A stretch of DNA of 9,779 bases, taken from Candidatus Fermentibacteraceae bacterium (GTDB lineage Bacteria > Fermentibacterota > Fermentibacteria > Fermentibacterales > JCC-6). Made by a program: the position numbers and the translations under genes. Positions 1 to 6,395 of the stretch are shown piece after piece. The DNA lies in the NCBI GenBank assembly GCA_029932015.1, contig JAOZQW010000020.1:4952-14730 (forward strand), written 5' to 3'. Under the pieces are notes generated by a model. It was not told where the DNA came from and ran no database searches. It worked only from the letters and a program-made list of their open reading frames with translations. Position 1 is the stretch's first letter; every line of letters begins with the position of its first letter.

Positions 1-2
1 CT

Positions 3-497
3 ATTCTGTTCAATACTTCAGAAAGCATGACAGTTGTAGGCCGAGATGAAGTAAGAACCATGCCCGTTGCCGGTACCGCCGATGCAGGAAGCCAGCAGGC
101 TACTACTGCGGCTGAATCCAGCATTGAGACATTCGTATCAGAGGATAGGGATATCTCTGTCACCCTCAGATCCGGTGCTTCTGTCACCCTGCTTATGGCA
201 ACACCGTCCGGACCGGCAATTCCAGATGAACAGCTGATCAATATCCTGACTGCGACTATAGAGCAGATAGCGGAAGTTTATGGACCGACTTCGGACCAAG
301 CGGAGGGTATGATAATCTTCCAGATCGAGTTCACTGCGGAAGGTTCTGTGGCCGATGTGTCTGTAATCCAGAATTTCACCGGCAGTGATGTGCTTGCTGA
401 GCAGGTTATATCGATTCTCGGAGAGATCGTAATTGAAGATTGTCCGGGGCGCGGTGTAAAACTCGAATTTGCTATCGAATTTGCTCCTGCATCATGA
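3..497 (+). CDS. C-terminal part of a TonB/AgmX-like energy-transducer-type protein (5' end outside window)
   Basis: The reading frame is open to the left edge of the window, so the gene probably starts upstream. An internal ATG at 27 has no good ribosome binding site. About 164 residues are visible. The first 85 or so are low-complexity, rich in Ala, Thr, Ser and Glu, with no catalytic motif. The last 85 or so (from around EQLINILTATIEQ) read as a helix followed by alternating strands. They contain a segment of the type seen in TonB C-terminal and AgmX/PglI domains: a strand (MIIFQIEFTAEGSV), then a strand (VADVSVIQNF), then a helix (LAEQVISILGEI) and a final strand (KLEFAIEF). In those families this domain contacts outer-membrane partners or acts in motility and transport machinery. 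The assignment rests on the pattern 'F.I...G.V.DV.V......D..L...V...L' and is tentative. The upstream part could belong to an anti-sigma or FecR-like protein, but this cannot be judged here. Confidence 0.6.
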   Translation: MLFNTSESMTVVGRDEVRTMPVAGTADAGSQQATTAAESSIETFVSEDRDISVTLRSGASVTLLMATPSGPAIPDEQLINILTATIEQIAEVYGPTSDQAEGMIIFQIEFTAEGSVADVSVIQNFTGSDVLAEQVISILGEIVIEDCPGRGVKLEFAIEFAPAS

Positions 498-562
498 TCT
501 CTAATCGAGTAGTACTCTACACCTGTTCCTGTATCACTGTATTGGGATTGTGCTGCAACCCA

Positions 563-594
563 AATTGGGCAAGTTATCAGTGAGGAGCCCAATT
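563..594 (+). terminator. Possible hairpin terminator after the first gene
   Basis: A perfect 8-bp inverted repeat (AATTGGGC at 563-570, GCCCAATT at 587-594) encloses a 16-base loop, 65 bases after the stop of the first gene and 54 bases before the next start. No T-run follows, so it is a weak candidate for an intrinsic terminator. It could equally be a chance repeat or an operator. The rest of the 498-647 gap shows no convincing promoter. Confidence 0.25.
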
Positions 595-647
595 CCTGCA
601 GACTGCGATTCATCAGAACTCACCTGTAACTGAAACGGAGTTCTGTT

Positions 648-1340
648 ATGCTGAGATACAGAAAGTCGAATGGAATCGTATCGTTCCCTCTGTTGTTTGT
701 CCTTCTGATGGGCTGCGGAGCATCTCAGGCTCAGGTCCTCTCTGCCATTCCCCTGCCGGAACCTCTGGTAACAGGTGTAACTATCGAAGAGACTATTCAG
801 GACAGGCGCTCCATCCGCAATTATTCGGATTCGTGGATTACTCTCGAGGAGCTGTCTGGAATCCTCTTTGCCGCCCAGGGTGTTACTTCCCCAACAGGCT
901 TCAGGGCGGCTCCATCGGCCGGAGCGACCTACCCCCTGTTCATCTTCGTCGCTGTTTCACGTGTTGATTCACTGCTGGCGGGGACATACCTCTACGACCC
1001 GAACGCGCATGCACTTGTGCCCCTGGCCGAAGGGGACAGACTCGCGGAGCTTGAACAGGCCGCTCTTGGTCAATCCTGCATATCCTCCGCACCCGCCGTG
1101 ATAGTGATCTCGGCCGACTTCTCACGGACGACTTCAGTGTACGGGGAGAGAGGTGAGTCATATGTCTACATCGAAGTGGGACATGCTGCCCAGAACATCT
1201 ATCTCACCTGCACGGCCATGGGTCTCGGTACTGTAGCTGTAGGCGCCTTCCATGACAATCGGGTTGCGGAGGTGCTGGAGCTTCCCGATGACTTCATCCC
1301 CTTATATCTGATGCCCGTCGGAGAACCGGCAGATAGCTGA
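648..1340 (+). CDS. SagB-type nitroreductase-family oxidoreductase, predicted lipoprotein
   Basis: The 230-residue product has a signal peptide with a lipobox (hydrophobic stretch about residues 11-22, then LMGC with the cysteine at 23). The mature protein should therefore be exported and lipid-anchored. The remainder is a single FMN-dependent nitroreductase fold of the SagB/ThcOx branch. Visible motifs are RRSIRNY at 53-59 (FMN phosphate contact), RAAPSAGATYPL at 86-97 (typical SagB 'PSAGA.YP' block) and EVGHAAQNIYLTCTAMGLG at 176-194, followed by VAVGAF. SagB enzymes oxidise azolines to azoles in peptide natural products, but many family members are stand-alone oxidoreductases of unknown substrate. 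No SagC/D partner or precursor peptide is visible here. GGAG at 637-640, seven bases before the ATG, supports the start. It is the first gene of a four-gene overlapping operon. The family is clear; the substrate is unknown. Confidence 0.88.
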   Translation: MLRYRKSNGIVSFPLLFVLLMGCGASQAQVLSAIPLPEPLVTGVTIEETIQDRRSIRNYSDSWITLEELSGILFAAQGVTSPTGFRAAPSAGATYPLFIFVAVSRVDSLLAGTYLYDPNAHALVPLAEGDRLAELEQAALGQSCISSAPAVIVISADFSRTTSVYGERGESYVYIEVGHAAQNIYLTCTAMGLGTVAVGAFHDNRVAEVLELPDDFIPLYLMPVGEPADS

Positions 1341-1615
1341 TGGCTTCCCCAGGCGATCTGCTCAAGATCCTCCTCAGGAGAATTTCTCCCCCCTTCTTCA
1401 CCATAAGGATCAGGGATGGTGAAGCGATGCTGCAGAACGGGAAGATGACCCCGGCCTTCCTTCACGACTGCGGCCTCATCGCAAAGCGCAGTGGCATCCG
1501 AAGCGGATGGATTTGGGGCATCAGAGAGGGTGCATCGATCAAGCTCGATTTCTCAGGTACTATCGAGGATGGCGACAGACAGAGGTTCAGGAATATCCTC
1601 GGGGTGCATGCATGA
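1340..1615 (+). CDS. Small DUF3634-like protein
   Basis: The 91-residue protein starts at an ATG sharing one base with the upstream stop (TGATG) and ends in an ATGA overlap with the next gene, so it is probably translationally coupled on both sides. It has a short moderately hydrophobic N-terminus (LLKILLRRISPPFF). Next come a strand pair around TIRIRDGEAMLQNGKM, a helix beginning PAFLHDCGLIAKRSG, a strand pair WIWGIREGASIKLDFSG, and a final helix DRQRFRNILG. This order (G.....G..P..F...C..IA......G.I.........L.FS......QR.RN.L) recalls DUF3634 proteins of gamma-proteobacteria, whose function is unknown. In those proteins a membrane helix usually precedes the domain; here that segment is short and basic, so the protein may be soluble or membrane-associated. 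The family match is made from memory and is moderate. The gene itself is well supported by its overlaps. Confidence 0.72.
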   Translation: MASPGDLLKILLRRISPPFFTIRIRDGEAMLQNGKMTPAFLHDCGLIAKRSGIRSGWIWGIREGASIKLDFSGTIEDGDRQRFRNILGVHA

Positions 1616-1956
1616 CCGGCAGCAGTGGGATGTACAACAGGATATACGCTCTCGTCTCACAGGTACCGAGCGGCAGAGTTGCGACCTACGGGCAGATATC
1701 GAGGATCGCTGGAGGTTGCTCGGCAAGGAATGTCGGTTATGCGATGTCCTCTGTACCTGCCGGCAGTGATATCCCCTGGCACAGGGTCATCAATTCAAAA
1801 GGGATGGTCAGCGTCAGGAGTAGTGGAAATGAATGCAGCGCTCAGAGACAGCTGCTCGAGGCCGAGGGAGTCAGGTTCGACCTCAGGGGCAGGATCAACC
1901 TGGATGAGTTCGGCTGGGAAGGCCCCGGCCCGGAATGGAGATGTGATAAGCAGTGA
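1612..1956 (+). CDS. Alkyltransferase-like (ATL) DNA-base-damage recognition protein
   Basis: The 114-residue protein has the MGMT/Ogt C-terminal DNA-binding domain only. The sequence VPSGRVATYGQI (18-29) carries the conserved tyrosine (Y26) that helps flip the damaged base. SARNVGYAM (37-45) corresponds to the recognition helix with its arginine finger (R39). IPWHRVIN (54-61) is the active-site loop. The catalytic cysteine of true O6-alkylguanine transferases (PCHR) is tryptophan here (W56), so the protein cannot accept an alkyl group. ATL proteins such as E. coli YbaZ bind O6-alkylguanine and hand it to nucleotide excision repair. The C-terminal LLEAEGV and INLDEFGW blocks are typical. The start at 1612 overlaps the previous stop as ATGA; a second ATG at 1630 would give a protein six residues shorter and cannot be excluded. 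The next gene starts inside its stop (GTGA). Confidence 0.9.
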   Translation: MTGSSGMYNRIYALVSQVPSGRVATYGQISRIAGGCSARNVGYAMSSVPAGSDIPWHRVINSKGMVSVRSSGNECSAQRQLLEAEGVRFDLRGRINLDEFGWEGPGPEWRCDKQ

Positions 1957-2903
1957 CTGAGCGCAGGGACTGGTCTGAAAAGGACCTCAGGAAGATGATC
2001 GTCGATCAGAGACGCTTCATATGGCGTGCAGACACTATTGAGAGAATCGCTCACTCGCTGAAGCTCGGACAGGGAATGACCGTGGCTGATATCGGCTGCG
2101 GTCTGGGCTACCTCGGCTGGACTTTCCGTGAGTTCTATGGAGAAACCGGTACCTACATAGGGCTGGACTGCTCGGAGAATCTCCTCAGGGATGCGGTCGA
2201 GCTGTCGGGTGAATGGTGCAATGGCAGTTCGTCAGAATTCATCAGTGCTTCAGCCTACCATGTTCCTCTTCCGGATGGGTACTCCGATGTCACGATGTGC
2301 CAGACGCTCCTCATGCACCTTGAGCACCCACAGGATGCCCTTGCAGAGATGGTCAGGATCACGAGACCTGGCGGTGCCATCATGTGCATGGAGCCTGACA
2401 ACATCTCCTGGATGCTTTCCTATCCGTACGGCTCCCAGCCGGATATATCTCTTGAGGAGCGTCTCTACTGGCGTAGGATCACCCTGACAGCTACACAGGG
2501 GAGAAAGCGCCTCGGGAAGGGAGATGCTGGTATCGGTTCGAAGGTCCCGCATATGATGTCCAAAGCGGGGCTTGTCAGGATCGACGCAAGGGCAAATGAC
2601 ATGGCTCGATTCATACAGCCTCCATACGAGACCGAGGCACAGAAATACTGGGTCAACAAGATCCGTGAAGGTATTGAAGAAGAGAGAGATGAGAAGAACG
2701 AGAAGCGCGCCTGGAAGGAGTACAGGGAATGCTTTCTCGCAGGCGGCGGTTCCCGGTCGGCTTTCTACAGGATGAAGCGATTGGTCGAAGCCAAGCGAGA
2801 TCGGGATTCTGCGCTGACCCTCGACCAGATCGAATCAGGGACATTCTTCAGAGGTCAGGGACCCAGTGCATTCTTCTGTTTCACCGGCTTCGTACCTGAC
2901 TGA
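1953..2903 (+). CDS. Class I SAM-dependent methyltransferase, substrate unknown
   Basis: The 316-residue protein starts with GTG overlapping the stop of the ATL gene (GTGA), with GGAG at 1937-1940 upstream. The N-terminal half is a Rossmann-fold methyltransferase. It shows the SAM-binding motif VADIGCGLGYLG (44-55), the acidic ribose contact GLDCSENLL (70-78), the PLPDGYSDVTMCQTLLMHL-type motif II/III region (105-123), and RITRPGGAIMCMEPDN (135-150). The last 160 residues are charged and helical, with a Glu/Lys/Arg-rich stretch around 230-250, and give no recognisable substrate clue. It is the last gene of the overlapping operon and ends 17 bases from the convergent HAAS gene. Methyltransferases of this type act on small molecules such as quinones, tocopherols and natural products. 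A link to the oxidoreductase at the head of the operon is only an inference from position. Confidence 0.85.
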   Translation: MTERRDWSEKDLRKMIVDQRRFIWRADTIERIAHSLKLGQGMTVADIGCGLGYLGWTFREFYGETGTYIGLDCSENLLRDAVELSGEWCNGSSSEFISASAYHVPLPDGYSDVTMCQTLLMHLEHPQDALAEMVRITRPGGAIMCMEPDNISWMLSYPYGSQPDISLEERLYWRRITLTATQGRKRLGKGDAGIGSKVPHMMSKAGLVRIDARANDMARFIQPPYETEAQKYWVNKIREGIEEERDEKNEKRAWKEYRECFLAGGGSRSAFYRMKRLVEAKRDRDSALTLDQIESGTFFRGQGPSAFFCFTGFVPD

Positions 2904-2924
2904 GATCCCTGCGGCTCCTCTCAG
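2900..2924. terminator. Short inverted repeat between convergent genes
   Basis: CTGAGA (2900-2905) and TCTCAG (2919-2924) form a 6-bp stem with a 13-base loop, covering the stop codons of both convergent genes. There is no T-run on either strand. It may act as a weak shared terminator, but the short stem makes this uncertain. Confidence 0.2.
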
Positions 2925-3805
2925 CTCACCAGCATTGCTCTGGCGAGTTTGCCGTGTGCTTTCCCGACCAGCTGCCCGAGATGAAGGGTTGAGAGAAAGA
3001 GCGCTGCACCGCCTGCAACTACGAACGGCATCAGCCATATCGGGATCCACCATGTCTCTCTGAAGTCGAAGACCTGAATCTCGAAGATCAGTTCGAGCAC
3101 CGGTGATGCAACCATGCCGAGGGAGACGGCGATGAGGGTCACGAACACAGTGAAATACAGAATGCCCAGCGGAAGCATGAGGATCAGGTAGACAAGAGAA
3201 GTCCAGGTGCTTCTGGAAGAGAATACACCCTTTAGGCTTCCAAACCAGCCGTCACCCTTCCTGATGAAGACCGCCCGTCGGGGCATCCTCACGCCAAGAA
3301 GCGCTTCGACTATCCTTCCTTCAACCAGCGCCAGTCCTCTGAAGGAGAGAAAGAAGAGCCATGCGAGAGGTACACCGACTATCAGTATAATCAGACTGGC
3401 GGATACACTCACCGCGGTTACGGCCCATGTAAAATAGATGATGCCCGTAGCCAGCGAGAGGATCATATACAGCATTGCCGCCCAGGCTCGCGGAGAAGCG
3501 ATGATGCCGCAGAACCTCATGCATTTTCCCTCAGGCCGCCCCGCAGGGGTGGATGCGAGTGCAGGAGTTGTGTACTCCTCTACTATCCTGTAGTGCTCCG
3601 CTACCTCCTGCGGTGTTCCGTATTCATCGATGACACGTTCCATGGTCTGCTCGCTCGTGAGTTCAGGATGCTCGTATTTCTCGGTCTGGAACGCTGAGGT
3701 CAGGTGATCCTCAGCATCGGACAGCGCATCCTGCAGAACCGCTTTATCGCTGCCCTCAAGCTTCTCCCTGAAGGCATCCAGATATAGGTCAATCCCCTTG
3801 AACAT
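2921..3805 (-). CDS. HAAS-domain membrane protein with putative 'Sensor' domain
   Basis: The product is 294 residues. The ATG at 3805 is chosen because a perfect GGAGG (complement of 3814-3818) lies eight bases upstream; a TTG start five codons earlier would place that motif inside the gene. Residues 1-78 form an acidic helical domain (YLDAFREKL, LSDAEDHL, VIDEYGTPQEVAEHY) typical of HAAS/DUF1700-like domains. These are encoded beside PadR regulators and are thought to couple to them. Residues 97-294 match the 'Sensor' membrane domain often found in front of histidine kinases: hydrophobic segments at about 109-131, 133-156, 203-240 and 253-273, with repeated LYMILSLATGIIYFTW and LILMLPLGILYFTV blocks. 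No kinase or other output domain follows. The gene overlaps padR by 17 bases and shares its promoter. It probably senses a membrane or envelope signal and modulates the PadR protein; this is inferred from the family and context. Confidence 0.82.
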   Translation of the reverse strand: MFKGIDLYLDAFREKLEGSDKAVLQDALSDAEDHLTSAFQTEKYEHPELTSEQTMERVIDEYGTPQEVAEHYRIVEEYTTPALASTPAGRPEGKCMRFCGIIASPRAWAAMLYMILSLATGIIYFTWAVTAVSVSASLIILIVGVPLAWLFFLSFRGLALVEGRIVEALLGVRMPRRAVFIRKGDGWFGSLKGVFSSRSTWTSLVYLILMLPLGILYFTVFVTLIAVSLGMVASPVLELIFEIQVFDFRETWWIPIWLMPFVVAGGAALFLSTLHLGQLVGKAHGKLARAMLVS

Positions 3806-4196
3806 CGTGATCGCCTCCAAGCATTCGTGTCATTAGATCAACTGTATTCTCCCAGGTCTCCCGCCATCTCTCCAAAGTCAGTCGGCCTACGTTTGTGATG
3901 GCGTAGTACTTGCGCGGAGGTCCAGATACCGAAGGCTCGACCCGGCTTTCGAGGAGACCATTGGACTCAAGAGATCGAAGGACTGGATAGAGGGCTCCGT
4001 GCTTTATCAGCCTGGTGCTGCCGCCCTCCATCTGCTTGGCGATGCTGTATCCGTACATCGGCTCAGTCGCCGCTTCCAATACAGCAAGAAGGGCAAGGGA
4101 CGTGATCCCTGCGCTCAGCTCCTTACGGAATTTTCTATCCACTGCCTGCTCCAGAGACTCTTCAGCAGTACTTTCCTGTTCAGTCTTCCTGCTCAC
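3789..4196 (-). CDS. PadR-family transcriptional repressor
   Basis: The 135-residue protein has a PadR winged helix-turn-helix. The segment ITSLALLAVLEA (31-42) is followed by the first helix pair with MYGYSIAKQM (47-56), the recognition helix GALYPVLRSLESNGLLES (67-84), and the wing with GPPRKYYAIT and the following helix NVGRLTLERW. An unusually long acidic N-terminal extension of about 28 residues precedes it, whereas most PadRs begin close to the first helix. The C-terminal dimerisation helix is short, ending about residue 128, as in the small PadR subfamily. The start is GTG at 4196, strongly supported by AAGGAGGT ending seven bases upstream. The gene is first in a two-gene operon with the HAAS membrane protein. 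PadR proteins usually repress their own operon, and an inverted repeat over the -35 box fits that. The inducing signal is unknown. Confidence 0.9.
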   Translation of the reverse strand: MSRKTEQESTAEESLEQAVDRKFRKELSAGITSLALLAVLEAATEPMYGYSIAKQMEGGSTRLIKHGALYPVLRSLESNGLLESRVEPSVSGPPRKYYAITNVGRLTLERWRETWENTVDLMTRMLGGDHDVQGD

Positions 4197-4234
4197 AGAG
4201 CCACCTCCTTCCCGCCTTGGGTTGTCATGGGTGA

Positions 4235-4263
4235 ATACTACTATGAACTTAATACTATGTCAA
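4235..4263 (-). promoter_or_regulatory. Sigma-70-type promoter of the padR-HAAS operon
   Basis: On the minus strand a perfect -35 box TTGACA (4263-4258) is followed 17 bases later by TAGTAT (4240-4235), which matches four of six positions of the -10 consensus. Transcription would begin near 4228, giving a leader of about 30 bases that contains the strong ribosome binding site of padR. Confidence 0.65.
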
Positions 4264-4268
4264 ACATA
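4256..4268. promoter_or_regulatory. Candidate PadR operator overlapping the -35 box
   Basis: The minus strand reads TATGT-TTG-ACATA, a perfect 5-bp inverted repeat with a three-base centre that covers the whole -35 box. The ATGT/ACAT half-sites resemble those of several PadR operators, although the classic spacing is eight bases rather than three. Two ACTATG copies 14 bases apart on the plus strand (about 4239 and 4253) lie within the same promoter and could extend the site. Autoregulation is therefore plausible but not shown. Confidence 0.4.
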
Positions 4269-4324
4269 ACAGCACCTGCTACGGGATCATTCTCTGGTGA
4301 TGAGAGGGGCGAAATGCACGTATG

Positions 4325-4333
4325 TGTTATGAT
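4325..4333 (+). promoter_or_regulatory. Extended -10 promoter for glnS
   Basis: TGTTATGAT at 4325-4333 contains the extended TGn element directly before TATGAT, which matches five of six -10 positions. There is no recognisable -35 box at 16-18 bases, which is common for extended -10 promoters. Transcription would start near 4340, leaving a leader of about 32 bases, too short for a T-box or similar leader riboswitch. Confidence 0.45.
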
Positions 4334-4371
4334 ACCCATCGAAATACAGCACCAGAGTGGAAGGAACAGAG

Positions 4372-6066
4372 ATGTCTGAGGAGAGTGGTGACAGGAGTCT
4401 CGATTTCATCAGGGAGATAATCGAGGAGGACATCCGGCTGGACAAGCATAAGGATGGAATCCACACCAGATTCCCTCCAGAGCCTAACGGATACCTCCAC
4501 ATAGGACATGCAAAGGCCATCTGCGTGGACTTCGGAGTTGCCGGGGAGTACGACGGGAAATGCAACCTTCGATTCGATGACACGAACCCCGTCAAGGAAG
4601 ATGTCGAGTATGTGGACTCCATCATGGAGGACATCAGATGGCTTGGATTTGACTGGGAGGACAGGCTTTACTTCGCATCAGACTATTTCGGCAGGATGTA
4701 TGATCTCGCCGAGCAACTGATCTCCCAGGGGGATGCCTATGTCTGCGATCTGAGTGCAGAGGAGGTCAGGGAATACCGCGGAACCCTCAGGGAGCCCGGC
4801 AGGAACAGCCCTTACCGTAGAAGGAGTATCGAGGAGAATCTCGACCTTTTCCGCAGGATGAGGGCAGGTGAGTTCCCCGACGGTTCCCGGACACTCCGAG
4901 CCCTGATCGACATGGCATCACCGAACATCAACATGCGCGATCCTGCGATCTACAGAATCCTCAGGAAGTCACATCACAGGACAGGTGATGAGTGGTGCAT
5001 CTATCCTATGTACGACTACGCTCACTGTCTTGAAGACTCCATCGAGGGCATCACTCACTCGCTCTGTTCCATCGAGTTCGAGGATCACCGGCCGTTGTAC
5101 GACTGGTTCCTTGAGAGACTGGGGATATTCCATCCCCGGCAGATAGAGTTCGCCAGACTCAATCTCGGCTACACACTCATGAGCAAGAGAAAACTGGGAT
5201 CACTTGTAGAGGAGGGTCTGGTCAACGGATGGGACGACCCGAGGATGCCAACGCTGTCGGGGCTGAGGCGTAGAGGTGTACCCCCCGAAGCCATCAGAGC
5301 CTTCATTGAGAGAATAGGCCTTGCCAAGCGAAACAGCATGGTGGACATGGCCCTCTTCGAGGATACTGTTCGGAAACACTTGAACAGCATAGCAATACGC
5401 TACATGGGCGTTCTAGATCCGCTGAAAGTGACGATTGAGAATTATCCTGAGGGTCTGACCGAGGAGATGGAGTTCATAAGCAATCCCGAGGATGAGTCCG
5501 CGGGGACGCGGATGGTCCCGTTCTCTCGGGAGCTATTCATCGAGCGTGACGACTTCCAGATCGAACCTCACCAGAAATTCAAGAGACTCGCCCCGGGCAG
5601 GGAAGTCAGGCTTCGCTACGCTTATCTTGTAACCTGCACAGAGGTTATCACTGATGATGACGAAAATGTGATAGAAATAATATGTACCTATGATCCCGAT
5701 ACCCGCGGGGGAAATGCTCCGGACGGCAGAAAGGTCCGTGGAACGATACACTGGGTCTCTGCCGGACATGCGGTACCGGCTGAGATCAGGCTCTATGACC
5801 GGCTCTTCTCGGTAGAAAATCCTCTCGCCGAGGAGAACTTTGAGAGCTGCATAAATCCTGATTCGATGGTGATCCTGAACGGATGCATGGTGGAACCCGA
5901 AGCGGCTGCGATTGATACAGGCATCACCATCCAGTTCGAGCGCAAGGGTTATTTCTGCAAGGATGCCGAAGCCGGAGAAGATACCCTGACCTTCAACAGG
6001 ACCATCGCCCTCCGTGATACATGGGCTAAGATGCAGGGCAGACAGGCAGCTGTCAGGCGAAACTGA
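4372..6066 (+). CDS. glnS: Glutaminyl-tRNA synthetase
   Basis: This class I aminoacyl-tRNA synthetase charges tRNA-Gln with glutamine in the cytoplasm. The product has 564 residues, close to the roughly 554 of E. coli GlnRS. The catalytic core shows PPEPNGYLHIGHAKA with HIGH at 43-46, then CNLRFDDTNPVKEDVEYV (64-81), the GDEWCIYPMYDYAHCLED block around 205-222, and MSKRK at 270-274 (the KMSKS loop). GWDDPRMPTLSGLRRRG (286-302) follows. All of these are diagnostic of GlnRS as opposed to the related GluRS. The remaining part forms the two anticodon-binding beta-barrels. The ATG at 4372 is preferred because AAGGA lies six bases upstream; an in-frame GTG at 4357 would absorb that site. Having GlnRS means the cell can charge tRNA-Gln directly rather than only through Glu-tRNA-Gln amidation, a trait spread among bacteria by transfer. 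The gene is monocistronic and divergent from padR. Confidence 0.98.
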   Translation: MSEESGDRSLDFIREIIEEDIRLDKHKDGIHTRFPPEPNGYLHIGHAKAICVDFGVAGEYDGKCNLRFDDTNPVKEDVEYVDSIMEDIRWLGFDWEDRLYFASDYFGRMYDLAEQLISQGDAYVCDLSAEEVREYRGTLREPGRNSPYRRRSIEENLDLFRRMRAGEFPDGSRTLRALIDMASPNINMRDPAIYRILRKSHHRTGDEWCIYPMYDYAHCLEDSIEGITHSLCSIEFEDHRPLYDWFLERLGIFHPRQIEFARLNLGYTLMSKRKLGSLVEEGLVNGWDDPRMPTLSGLRRRGVPPEAIRAFIERIGLAKRNSMVDMALFEDTVRKHLNSIAIRYMGVLDPLKVTIENYPEGLTEEMEFISNPEDESAGTRMVPFSRELFIERDDFQIEPHQKFKRLAPGREVRLRYAYLVTCTEVITDDDENVIEIICTYDPDTRGGNAPDGRKVRGTIHWVSAGHAVPAEIRLYDRLFSVENPLAEENFESCINPDSMVILNGCMVEPEAAAIDTGITIQFERKGYFCKDAEAGEDTLTFNRTIALRDTWAKMQGRQAAVRRN

Positions 6067-6122
6067 TCAGTCAGAGTAACTCGGATATTTACATGATCCT
6101 GTATTCCTGAATCCGATGCAGT

Positions 6123-6153
6123 GAGGCCACCCGGTTGGGAACCGGGTGGCCTC
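6123..6153 (+). terminator. Hairpin terminator after glnS
   Basis: A perfect 14-bp, GC-rich stem (GAGGCCACCCGGTT at 6123-6136 pairing with 6140-6153) closes a three-base GGG loop 56 bases after the glnS stop. Only a short pyrimidine stretch (CTCTTC) follows, so the T-tract is weak, but the stem strength and place make a terminator the best reading. The symmetry would also allow it to act on transcripts from the opposite strand. Confidence 0.75.
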
Positions 6154-6395
6154 TTCACGGGCAGGCAGGGGTAAACCGACCCGTTAGAAGTCTATCAGGA
6201 TGACGAAAGTAAATGCGCAGTCATCCTTACTCGCCTTAAATAGCACATCACACATCTCGACCAGTTTCCAATGTACAATACCCTGGAATCGCGATGCGGT
6301 TCCCTGCACTTTGGAACTATGCAGCATAGCCAATTGGATGTCGGTGGATATATTCCCCTTGAGACACTGAAGATCGTGAAGTGAAAGGAGCTGGA
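6154..6395. other. Intergenic stretch without a confident gene
   Basis: This stretch, part of the 330-base gap between glnS and the Ntn hydrolase gene, holds no confident gene after the terminator. A TATATT near 6349 could be a -10 box for the downstream gene but has no matching -35. The minus strand carries an open frame (6184-6420) that is discussed as a possible remnant. No tRNA or repeat was seen. Confidence 0.5.

Noticed and set aside
648..1340. Azole-peptide (thiazole/oxazole-modified) biosynthesis cluster based on the SagB match
   Set aside because: No cyclodehydratase, YcaO protein or precursor peptide is in the window, and the protein is predicted to be exported.
868..1465. Several further open frames inside the nitroreductase gene, such as 868-1101 (+), 940-1161 (-) and 1199-1465 (-)
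   Set aside because: They are composition-driven shadows of a well-supported gene, with no ribosome binding sites or family likeness.
1507..1611. A longer N-terminus for the ATL protein
   Set aside because: The extra 35 residues run through the DUF3634-like gene in another frame and do not resemble the family. The ATGA overlap at 1612 gives the normal family length.
3806..3820. TTG start for the HAAS protein at 3820
   Set aside because: It would bury the perfect GGAGG that sits eight bases before the ATG at 3805.
4264..4371. A T-box or other leader riboswitch in front of glnS
   Set aside because: The likely transcription start near 4340 leaves only about 32 bases, and no specifier loop or T-box sequence is visible.
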